DNA of 64,000 nucleotides from Kingdonia uniflora (lineage: Eukaryota > Streptophyta > Magnoliopsida > Ranunculales > Circaeasteraceae): assembly GCA_014058105.1 (NCBI GenBank), contig JACGCM010000786.1:186001-250000 (forward strand). Reading direction: 5' to 3'. Positions 34,566-44,632 of the stretch are shown piece after piece. A program made the translations under genes and the position numbers. The notes beneath the pieces were generated by a model. It made no database searches. It saw only the letters and a program-made list of their open reading frames with translations, and was not told the DNA's origin. Within the stretch, counting starts at the first letter, position 1. Every line of letters starts with the position of its first letter.

Positions 34566-35797
34566 ATGTCCTTTGCGCTTCAATCTCCTTTCCTCTCCTC
34601 CCATCTCAAGTTTCCTCCAAAGCTTCAGCGCCCACCAACAACGTCGTATCCATGTATCAGAGCTGATCTTGATCAGAACACGGTATTCTCAATGCATAGC
34701 CTCTCTATTTATGTATATATATTTTTTGCTGAATTTGTGTATAAATATGTTTACGACTTTCAGATTGTTGCAATATCAGTTGGGGTCATTAGTGTGGCGG
34801 CTGGAATAGGAATTCCTGTATTTTACGAGTCTCAGATAGACAATGCTGTAAGTAAATGTTTGGTTACATACATTGTTATTAGTTTTCTAAAAATTGAAGG
34901 GGCATTTGTATATTGATATTGTTGCAGTCTAAGCGAGATAACACACAGCCTTGTTTCCCCTGCGATGGTTCCGGCGCTCGTAAGTTTTATCTCTCTATAT
35001 ATATATAACTGCATGCCATACCCAATACTACCCAATACGCTTTCTAGATTAAGAGTAATGTGGCATTTGTTTTTCCACCAAGTCAAACTCAGAGGTCTAA
35101 GTTTGAGTCTGTTAAGTGATTTGGACTAATTCATAGCACTTAGAGGTGTTTTTTTTTTGCACATGCTTATATTTTTTCACTTAAAACTGCCCTCTCCGTC
35201 TCCACTCAGACCCAATATGCCATCTGAGTATGAGTCTATTTTTCTCTCCACTCAGACTCAGATCAAATTAGACTCAGATCAACTCAGAGGCAAAAAAAAC
35301 AAAAGGCCCCTAAGATGTGGCACCATTAAATCCATAATATGCGAAACACTACAAGTTTAACAAGTAGTAATCAACGTTCTAAAATGCTTGAATCCAAGTA
35401 TATGTAAATTGATATGGGAAAATCAATATGGTTAACTGCAATGTGTGAATTCACGTAGAGGATGATGTTGTTATTTATGGAGCTCCAATGGTTAATTTCA
35501 GAGAATTGCAGATTTTGCATGGGAACGGGTAATGTAGTAGTAGAGCTTGGGAGCAGCGAGACTGAAGTTTCAAACTGCATCAACTGTGAAGGATTAGGCT
35601 CTTTGACCTGCACAACATGTCAAGGTAGTGGAATTCAACCTCGCTACCTTGATCGTAGGTACAACTCTAATCTCTTTCTATTTTCTTGTCATTGATTAAT
35701 GAGTTATTTTGATACAGACTCAAAGCGGATGATCAAAGTTTTTAATACTGTGTGAGATTTATTTGTATCGAACAGGGAATTTAAAGATGACGACTGA
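34566..35797 (+). CDS. LQY1: Chloroplast DnaJ-type zinc-finger protein LQY1 (photosystem II repair)
   Basis: Five exons: 34566-34682, 34764-34847, 34928-34979, 35502-35658 and 35776-35797; 143 residues, all junctions GT/AG and in frame. An N-terminal chloroplast transit peptide (about residues 1-33) is followed by a hydrophobic segment IVAISVGVISVAAGIGIPVF (about 40-59) for the thylakoid membrane. Four CxxCxGxG modules follow: CFPCDGSG, CRFCMGTG, CINCEGLG and CTTCQGSG, then the tail REFKDDD. In Arabidopsis LQY1 is a thylakoid protein with disulfide-isomerase activity that helps repair photosystem II under high light. The gene is intact. Intron 3 contains a 252-bp MITE. The upstream region is short because array C ends at 34265. 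Confidence 0.95.
35059..35310. mobile_element. PIF/Harbinger-like MITE in LQY1 intron 3
   Basis: 252 bp with inverted ends TGTGGCATTTGTTTTT and (reversed) GGGGCCTTTTGTTTTT, flanked on both sides by TAA (35056-35058 and 35311-35313), a 3-bp target duplication. Internal ACTCAGACTCAGATC units are shared with 17080-17306 (opposite orientation) and 47780-47961. Confidence 0.85.
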
Positions 35798-36189
35798 AGA
35801 GCAAAACCTCACTGGATTCCAATGTGCAAATTGATACATTGATTACTTTCGAGGATCAAATTTTGTATCTATCATTTAATTGTTGGTAATGTGGATATAT
35901 ACACTTTGCAAAATAATAAGATCAGCGTTTATGCAAAATTTCTTTCTGTCAAAAAATGCATTTGCATGAACTTCCGGGGAAACAATTCCAATTCTGCCAA
36001 GCTTCCTGCTTTAGTCCACTTCATCTGCGAGCAATCAAGCCTAAAAATCTGTCTGGGATAACAATTTATGTAACCACTAGAACTTAAAAATATTTCACCT
36101 ATTGCATTATATGCTTGCAGTTTGGTCATTGTTATGCTATAGTCTAGGATTGCACGTTTCAAATTTTAAGAAAGGTATAATCTACACAA
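35798..36189. other. LQY1 3' UTR and spacer
   Basis: AT-rich, no ORF of note. Confidence 0.4.
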
Positions 36190-36518
36190 TACAAGTATGA
36201 TCACAATACATACACACAAACAAGCATACACACTCAATAAGCCCAAATTTCAATTTGTCATCCAACACCTCGTCTAAGTCTTGTTGACTTAGAGCATCAA
36301 TAATCTCGTATCACCACATGCTAAAGTTATAGGTGACGTTGAATTTATCAACTTCTATCTACGCATTGTTAAACATCACCGTTGTATTCAGCTTAGGTGC
36401 CGACTCCTTCTACCATGGTTCCCCCAATTTGTTTACACTAATCGAAATCGAAAGCCCAAATGAAATTGAGATAAGTCGATGTTATCTCAATTCCGAGAAC
36501 CACTTAGGAAACAACCTC
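36190..36518 (-). pseudogene. Copia-type gag N-terminal remnant
   Basis: On the minus strand after the primer-binding site there is an ATG context and then DKFNVTYNFSMW, a stop, YEIIDALSQQDLDEVLDDKL. This is the start of a Copia gag (UBN2-like: W..K..D.L.QQ.L). Stops and truncation show decay; no pol follows. Confidence 0.7.
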
Positions 36519-36530
36519 GCTCTGATATCA
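36519..36530 (-). other. Retrotransposon primer-binding site
   Basis: On the minus strand TGATATCAGAGC, one base from TGGTATCAGAGC, the initiator-methionine tRNA complement used by Copia elements. It sits two bases inside the LTR end at 36533. Confidence 0.75.
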
Positions 36531-36532
36531 AT

Positions 36533-36962
36533 TGTTGAGCCACGCCGCGGAAGCCGAACTCCGATCGATTCGATTAGGGCACAAACAAACAAATAAGAAT
36601 ACACAATCAACAACCAACAACAAGGATTTAAGGTAGTTCGGCAATTGCCTACATCCACACACAATAGAGAGAGAGAGTGTTTATTCCAAGACTTACAATC
36701 TATACAAACAATTGAGGTTTCTCTCACAAGAATTTCTCTTCTAAAAGATCTTCACAAAGGTGCTTCTAAAAAACTTAACTTTCTCTTATATACTTGGGAG
36801 AGCCAATACAATTACTCGGATCTGGAGACAAAACAAGAGGCTTCAAACAAATCACAAAAGTGACTTTTATTTCGAACATACCCTTTTTTATTTAAATAAA
36901 CACCCAAAGTGTATTCGAAGAAAAGGGGTTCTTTCGAACACCTAGAATAGCAATAGACAACA
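36533..36962 (-). mobile_element. Copia-type 5' LTR
   Basis: 430 bp bounded by TGTTG (36533) and CAACA (36962), the inverted ends of an LTR. It is immediately followed, on the minus strand, by a methionine-tRNA primer-binding site and gag remnants. The interior has TTCGAACA/TATTCGAAG units like those at 11480-11725. The partner LTR is not in the flanking DNA, so the element is truncated. Confidence 0.85.
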
Positions 36963-37208
36963 TTAAATACTAAAAAGAACAGACTTGTTAATCTTTACGG
37001 GGTTTTGCATTATTAACGGTAAAATGGCCAATCGTGCATTCATAAATAATCCTCCTGTGACTACACGAGCATTCAATGGGATACATTAATCAGTTGATGT
37101 TTTATTAACATAGTCTGAATTTAGTTTATAGTCTAGCTCGAAAAATAGATTTCCATCCCTAGTAATTATACTAATGAGTTACCACAAAAAAAAAAAAAAA
37201 AAAAAATC
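36963..37208. other. Spacer with A-run
   Basis: Contains a poly-A run at about 37184-37206 just beyond the F-box stop codon. This could be a retroposition tail or a simple homopolymer. Confidence 0.4.
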
Positions 37209-38324
37209 CTACATAAAGGTTTCAATCCAACACAATTCGCAACCTTTCTTCATGCTCAGACTACAAGGATGAGAATAATAATACCTTTCTGCTTCGCTTT
37301 CTGCCGAGTAGACTTCAATGCCACTACCATCACACGTATATATCATATTTTCTATTCCGGCTGTTTTTGCTATTGCCTCTGAAATTAAGAACGATGTCGG
37401 GCCAAGAAACAAAGCTCTCTTTCCTAAGCCTTCCACTCTCTTCCACCCCGCTGTAAGCAATTCCGGGTCACACGTGAAAATGTGTTTCTTACTTTGATTG
37501 TCAGCATAGTTCTCGGCAACTATCATGAGCTTTCCGTCATACTCCAACATAAACGTTCCACAAAAAGGTTCCGGAATTTCGTGATCTTTAGATATTAGCA
37601 CCAGCTGATGAGGATAACTGGCATCAAACTTTGCTACTATGACTATCCCACGAAGAGTAGAGAAATAGAATGTTGTACCAATACAAACCACATTCATAAT
37701 GTGATTAAAAACTATATCGGAGTAAAAAGTTTTGTTTGCCCATATTTTATCCCCGGGTTTATATGTATAGATACTAATAGTTTCATGGTTACTAGACAAG
37801 GCGAAGATAATGCAATCAGAGGAAGTCGGAGAATTGGAGAAGGTTGCTGAATTGATAGTGGAAGAGTCCAAATACGGGAGCTCGATACTCTTCTGAGTGT
37901 TAGGATTGAAGAAATATATTACAGTTGTCTCAGAATTTAGATAAATAGAACATAGCAACCAACCTTTCTTAGAAGCGAGGATTTCGAATACTCCAATCTC
38001 GACATGATTGCCTTTGATGGTTCTGAACATATTAGGTGATAATATCTCATACCTATTTTCTGAAAACGATATAAGGGATGGAATTTGTTTGCCAAAGTAT
38101 TGGATATGTTCCACACAATTCCATCTCTTGCAAACCGCATGAAAACGTGCTTGATCAACAAACAAAAGCTTTCCCAAGATAAGTTCCACGAGCTCTACAG
38201 GAAGAGCAGACCACGGTCTATCCATATCTTTCATGCAACATCCTTCTTCTCGTGGTTTCTTGATGGCTCGAAGAAAACGTGATTGAATTGCAATGAAGAG
38301 TTTCTTCATTATACTTTCCTCCAT
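37209..38324 (-). CDS. F-box protein with DUF295 (KIB1-4) beta-propeller
   Basis: Single-exon gene of 371 residues, typical for this family. Residues about 38-75 (WSALPVELVELILGKLLFVD, then ARFHAVCKRWNCV) form the F-box that docks to SKP1 in an SCF ubiquitin ligase. The rest (about 90-345) is a DUF295 repeat region with KGWLLCS, FFNPNTQKSIELPYL, SIYTYKPGDKIW, CGTFMLEYDGKLMIV and GWKRVEGLGKRALFLG, the usual motifs of the substrate-binding propeller. The substrate is unknown. The basic N-terminal extension before the F-box (about 37 residues) could reflect an upstream start; the methionine at residue 30 or 34 is an alternative. Intact. Confidence 0.9.
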   Translation of the reverse strand: MEESIMKKLFIAIQSRFLRAIKKPREEGCCMKDMDRPWSALPVELVELILGKLLFVDQARFHAVCKRWNCVEHIQYFGKQIPSLISFSENRYEILSPNMFRTIKGNHVEIGVFEILASKKGWLLCSIYLNSETTVIYFFNPNTQKSIELPYLDSSTINSATFSNSPTSSDCIIFALSSNHETISIYTYKPGDKIWANKTFYSDIVFNHIMNVVCIGTTFYFSTLRGIVIVAKFDASYPHQLVLISKDHEIPEPFCGTFMLEYDGKLMIVAENYADNQSKKHIFTCDPELLTAGWKRVEGLGKRALFLGPTSFLISEAIAKTAGIENMIYTCDGSGIEVYSAESEAERYYYSHPCSLSMKKGCELCWIETFM

Positions 38325-38762
38325 CTTCTTCCTCCCAGTATTGTACTTTGCAGCGAAGAATCCTTCACAGAGGGTGTTTATATTTCTGTGGTATCTATCT
38401 AAATATAGATTTGATTGCCTTCTTAATAGGGTTTGACAGATTATGGAGGCTGCAGATTGTGGGCTAATGAAAACCTGGTCCAGTCGACCAAGCTTTGGCT
38501 CCAGGGACCCCTAAAATGCCCAGATTAATGATGTGAAACAGGTTCATTATTTGTCATGAGCACTGCCTGTGGAAATGGCATATTGTTCTTGGTCTGCCTA
38601 GATCAAAATTTGGGTAATTACAAAGGCCAAAATGAAAATAACATTTAGCATTAGCTAACAGGAGAGAAATGCGAGAAGTATTGTATGAATAAAATACCGT
38701 CTATATATTCACAGAGAAATCATGGGAGCAAACAAAAATTTCCGTTTAGAGAATTACATTAT
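38325..38762. other. F-box promoter and spacer to the receptor kinase
   Basis: No gene. Contains the F-box upstream region and the 3' UTR of the minus-strand kinase. Confidence 0.4.
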
Positions 38763-41700
38763 TTAACAAGCTGTTTGACGAAGGTGAACTTTGTCCGCTG
38801 AACCATGCATCTGTAACGGAAACAGGGGAACTATTTTCTCCTCGGTTATACTTTCAAAATCTTCTCTCACTGGAACTATTAGTCCCACTTTCTTAACTGT
38901 TGCCGTGACTCCATCCAACTTCTCACTTGAATAAAATGAAGATGAACGAAACGATGATACTGATGATGATATGCTGTTCTTGTCGTCCATAGGGCAACCA
39001 CTAAGCTTGATCTGTTCCAGTTCAGCTGCAACTTCCTTCATAGAAGGTCTCATGTCCCTGTGAAATGCAAGACATCTAAATGCTAACTCAGCTACCTTGT
39101 TCACAGACGTAAGCGTCCACGCATCCCTATGTGGCTCAAGCAATGGATCTATTATCTCATCTACACACCCTTTACCTATCTTATCAATGGCGAGAGAAGC
39201 CAAATTCACCTCGTTCTGTGACCGTGAAAAGTCTAATACCTTCATTGAAGTTATGATCTCAACTAACACTACCCCAAAGCTGTAAACATCACTTTTATCT
39301 GACAGATGAAAGTTTTGATGGTATTGAGGATCAACATAACCTGGAGTCCCTTGTGGGGCAGTAGAAATATGAGATGATTCAGACGACATTCCAAGTCTAG
39401 AAAGACCAAAATCCGCAACTTTTGAGTTGAAGTTAGAATCTAACAATATGTTGCTGGACTTTATGTCCCTGTGATATATAGGTTTGTCCATGGCAGAATG
39501 GAGATGTGCAATGGCTTGAGAAGTTTCTATAGCAATGTTCAAGCGAACTGTCCAAGGGAGACCTGTGCCCTTCTCCCTTTGTAAATGCTGAGATAGAGTA
39601 CCATTTGGCATGAACTCGTAAACTAGGATCTGCTCACCACTTTCGATACAGAAACCCAATAGTCTGACTAAGTTAGGGTGACTCACAGATGAGAGAAGTT
39701 TGATTTCATTCATGATTTGACACCTTCTCTGTCTCGATATCTGATCTTTTTTATCGCAACCCACTCATCGTTGTGAAGCCTTCCTGCGTAAACAGTCCCA
39801 TAGGCTCCTGTTCCCAGCCTATGTTTCTCTGAAAAGCTATTTGTGGCTCTCTCTATTTCTTTGAAAGTGTAAAATGGAACACTACAGTCGCCAGCAGTTT
39901 CAGATAGTAGACGCTTTGTAATATTTCTGGATTTCAAAGAAATTGACCGCCTTCTAATAAAGTAGCATAGAAAAGCCAGACCGGTTACTAAAAGTGCTCC
40001 GGTGACGATACCTGATTAAAACAAATCTTTTTTTAATAAACATGGACTGCATAAACTTTAGCTCTTAATTGGGTTCGTGGAAAACAAATGAAAAGGACAA
40101 TCATTTTCCATGAATTGGCCTATCCAAGAGCATAGTAGAAATAAGTCCATGGAAATCTAGTTTTCTTTGAAATGGCCCAGAAAATAAAGTAAAATATATT
40201 AAATACTTAGTTGCAACAAGGCGCGTCTCACTTCGGATTACGTGTAAGAATAGAAGTGCTAATTATACGACTCAAGTATTGCTACTTCCATCAGGAAACA
40301 TGCGCATAGACAATCAACTTAGACCCGTCTCAAAAAGGATGATGGGAAACACGATTCAACTACACAACACAGGTTTATATGGGAAAAAAACTACAATGAC
40401 AGCGAAAACAATCTAAAGTAAAATGATGAGTTACCTCCGATAAGAAGAGCGAATTTAGTCATTCCTTCACACCGACCCGACAAGTACTTGTTAGCATTAC
40501 ATTTATGAGTAGCAGCTGTTCAAGTGAAAGATAGTACCTATTAGAAAGCATGCCATATTGTTCTCAAATTTAGTGACTGTAACGTACAATCAGATAACTA
40601 ACGAACATCCTAGATCAAGTGTTGTACAATCATGTGTGATTATTGAAGTGTAGACTGTGGGATGCGGAATACATTAGATGCCTTGGGTAGCTATAGGTTT
40701 CACCAGAACAGCTCCCCCTCTCCCCCTAAAACATCCACTTGTTGACAGAGATCATGCAAAACAATCTGGGAGTAAATTTCAGAAAGGATAGTATCGACAT
40801 TCAAGAAGGTTTGACTTTTAAATTCTATTACATTTGCTAAGATACTTAATTAAGTCGATTTCATATTTTTCAGCGCAAGTCGACCTTAAGCAAACTTTTA
40901 CAAATTGTGTTAAATGTCGAGACTTCCAAAGAGTGTTAGCTGTAAGTTGATCATCATCATCATGACCTAGTTTGATAAACAAACCCCCAGCTAGATTTGA
41001 CTATTTCTTCATTAACAAGACTTTTGTACCCCCTATTAGAGCATCTGTAGTCTACTCTCTATATTTGCTTAAAGTCAAATTTAGAGGGCCAAATCCCTCT
41101 AAAACACCTACATCTGACTCACTAAATTAAAGTCAAAATGCCTAAAATCATATTGGGTCATCAAATATGACTATTTTTTTCACTCTTCAAACCAAATTTA
41201 ACGCCTAAATTTGGGATCTCGCCATCAGTTCCATTGTATTGTTTGACTAATGATACCCTAGTTGCTCATATGTAAGAAAAAATGGTACTTGATTTTAAAT
41301 AAATAGCTTTCAATCTACCCGAACGTAGATTTATTGCATGCCAAAAAAAACTATGTATACATAATACTAATGAAATTGATATTTACAAGTAATTAACGCC
41401 CGATTTGGAGTCATGTTGATCATTTTTTGCTACCACCCCACTTAAGCTAAAGATAAGTATACACAGTATTAGTTATTATTAGATTTAGATGCTATTAACA
41501 TTATACCCCACAACGACTACCATCCAACAAGAGCATTTTCTAAAATTCCATTGAGTAGGCCAATCCCCACCATTAACAGATTTCATAATTAAACAGAATA
41601 AATAAATAAATAATGCTCCGGCGAAATGGGCGTACCTTTCCGGCAGCCAATACCGTTGTGAAACCCATCTCCTTCATAACCAGGGAGACACCGGCATCGA

Positions 41701-42380
41701 AATCCTGTCCGTCCAATGGACGAAGAATTGAAAGACGTACAATTGGCATAGGAAGAACAACTGCAATTCCCATCTAGCCACCATTCAGCGAGAACAATTT
41801 GAAACTGAAGCGCAATGGAAGAACTCATGTTAACAACATTAACATCAGCATCAACAGCTATCGACGAGTACAAAACCTTACAATTGGACTGGTTGATGTT
41901 AGCTAAACTCATAAATTTGCCGATTTCGCCTAGTTGTTTATCCTCTTTTGAGAAACAATGAGGGGTCTCATTACACTTATTCAGCTCAAACTGAGATTCT
42001 AACAGAGCCTTTGGTACCTGGCAACCTTTCAGAGGCACAGTACAGTTCTTTAACAGTAACCCGTTGTTCCATGACGGAACATAGTTGGTGCCAAATAAAG
42101 GCACAATATCAGTGATGGGGCGGTTGCATTTTCCAGGAACCATAACTTCTATGGCATCAGATGTAACGTTGCGCACTTCAAATTCTCCGATTCTGATTTT
42201 GCCTTGAGTGCAGTTCAGACAGATGCCACAGCTTTGTGAAAAGCCAAAGGGGTACTGGACATGTCCAAGGGTGGATCCAGGGCATGATTGAGTACAGTTA
42301 TGGGTGGCACTGATGCTTATTTGTACGACGAAGAACGTAAAAAGGAGTAAATGGCATATAATGAGGTGGTTCTGTACCAT
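38763..42380 (-). pseudogene. WAKL14: Wall-associated-kinase-like receptor (WAKL14-like), frameshifted
   Basis: Three exons on the minus strand: 42380-41636, 40515-40435 and 40011-38763. Exon 1 encodes a signal peptide (residues 1-25), the cysteine-rich galacturonan-binding-like domain (CPGSTLGHVQYPFGFSQSCG) and an EGF-like end (CRCLPGYEGDGFHNGIGC). Exon 2 adds KYLSGRCEGMTKFALLIGG. Exon 3 has a membrane segment (IVTGALLVTGLAFLCYFI), the glycine loop GTGAYGTVYAG, VAIKK, HRDIKSSNILL, DFGLSRL and APQGTPGYVDP. Such receptors bind cell-wall pectin outside and signal by Ser/Thr phosphorylation inside. One or four bases are missing at about 39718-39724, between the ATP lysine and the alpha-C glutamate, so translation stops after VKS. 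Everything else is intact, so this is a very young pseudogene, a null allele or a sequencing error. Confidence 0.88.
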
Positions 42381-44632
42381 GGTTTCAACTTTGAATGAAT
42401 TCCTTCTTTTCTCTGTTGTTATATGAGAAAGCTAATATTGATACTAAGAGAAGAAGGTTGTAGGTGATGATGTGGTTGAGATGTCTGAATAGTAGTTACA
42501 TATTAATTGCACATAGAAGAGAGCTCCCTTGGTAATAATAATAAAAGAAGGGTTAAGGGTTTCATACATTCATCATCTGGGACTGCCTCCTTCTTTGTCT
42601 CATCAACTTCAAGTCTTGAATCCGAAAATAAAAACAAAGCTTTCCCTAGTCAAGGAAGGAAGAGAAGAAGAAACAGGAAGCAGTGTTTGAATAATGATGG
42701 AAGAAGAAAGTATTCTCCACTCTTTTTTCTTCACATACATAAGCAAAGTTTTCTCATTATTTGAATAATATTGCCAATTGCCAAATGCCAACTATGGATC
42801 AAACCCGGGCTGAGAGAGTAAATGCTCCAACTTCCAACTAGTGCTATCACCACATTTATTCTATAGTTGACTCCAATCCAAAGTTGGTGATGATGATGAT
42901 GATGAGATGACAATACAACTTTGAGATAACAATGGTGTAATACTGTAATGTATCCATCCCAAATTTTTCTGGCTAAAAATGGATGTACTGAAACTCAAAA
43001 CAGTTTCCTCTCCAACATTTTTTCGAGTGCGAAATGATGACAATAAAAAAGAGCACCCACAACAAAAATAAATCCAATGAAGCAAAAATTGTTCTATACT
43101 GGTAAATTAAATTAAATCAAGTTGATGATGAGGAATGATCCAAACTCAGACACCGCGTCCTTTTGTGTCCTTTTGTTCGTTCTCTGAAATACATGGCCTG
43201 TCCTAATTGTTTTTTGCAAGAAGTCTCGAATCCTTGAATTATAGGTGTTCACACATAGTCTGACCTGACCTTCTCGACTTTGACCCTTACATAAGAATAA
43301 GTAATACAAGGGGGGACCTCTTTGAGAGACTAATATGGCAAAACTTCTTTCAATCTGATCATAAAGTTTCATTCTTATTAGTTTGTATTTAAGATATTTT
43401 TCTAAGACAACTGAGGGATTACGATTGCATTGCCATTTAGTATGGGTCTATTCTTGACTAAGCAATTATCGTAGACCAATTAAAAGACTATATATATAAA
43501 AATGTCATGCAAGATATGCTGTCGTTTACCAAAACGTCGCAAAATATCAATTAGGTGAACCAAAATGAGAAGAATAAACTCTTAGTCTGTCACAACCATA
43601 ATACAAGGATTATTCAGTCAAAATATTATTATCATAAAGTATTTGTCATTTAGAAAGTACTATTAAATATTTCTCAGTTCATACTCCCAGAGCAGGAGAC
43701 ACTACTTCCAGATTAGCGCATCCCGCTTCCTCGAGGTTAATTACCAGCTGCAAAGATAAAATATTTTTCTCCAGCTCTTGAGATATCATTTGAGGACAAA
43801 GCTGTCTTATTTGACTAACAAAGAGTGATTCATTTAAATCAATTTGGAGATTAACTAAATCACAGCAATTAGTCATTAACTAAGGAACATATTGAGGTGT
43901 CAAGAAAGTCTTTTTTAATAAATAGATATTGTGCATGTGTAAAGCTGTCTTGGGTTCTGTTTTAAGAAATTTGACAAAATTGCTAATGGCATGATCTTCG
44001 AGAAATGGCAGAATACAACGGTTTTATAAATCAGGGTCGTGAATAGGCCTTTTTATTTTAGTCATTATAGACCAGGATGGCAAGTAATGGAACGGCCTAG
44101 ATAGGAAGGACGTTCTTTTGACGCTCTTACAGTACTATATATCAACATACCAATTTGTTTCACTACTTGCGCAGACTAACCAATTTAGGCACCTTGCTTG
44201 GGTAGCATGTCAAGGGGTAGCATGTCCTGGGAATGACAATGTTTCATGGTGAGCAGCAAAAGGTAGAGCACGTCCATTAGAGATTTATACAATGCTATAT
44301 GAATATGTCCGCACAAAAATATACATGCTATCAGTTTGGACAAAAGAAATCCTGAATAAAAGAGTACTTCTTAGGACGAGTAACATGACTGATATTCTTC
44401 CAGTTCATCTACATTATATAAGTTTTAAATTTCCTAATAACAGATTTTTAAAGGTTTTCACAGCGAAATAATAAAAAGATTGTCATATATCAAAGAAACT
44501 ACTCATACAAACTTGTTTTTTATTTATTTATGAAGAGGACTCATACAAACTTGTTAAACTCTAAGAAGCCTTACAAGGTACCCCTCAAAAAAAAAAAGAA
44601 AAAAAAAGCCTTACCAGGCGACGGGATTTAGC
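42381..44632. other. Intergenic region between WAKL14 and PAC2
   Basis: No recognised gene. A 65-codon minus-strand ORF at 43679-43876 (QIDLNESLFVSQIRQLCPQM, then LQLVINLEEAGCANLEVV) looks protein-like but matches nothing I know. A-runs occur at 44586-44606. The left part is the WAKL14 promoter, the right part the PAC2 3' UTR. Confidence 0.35.
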
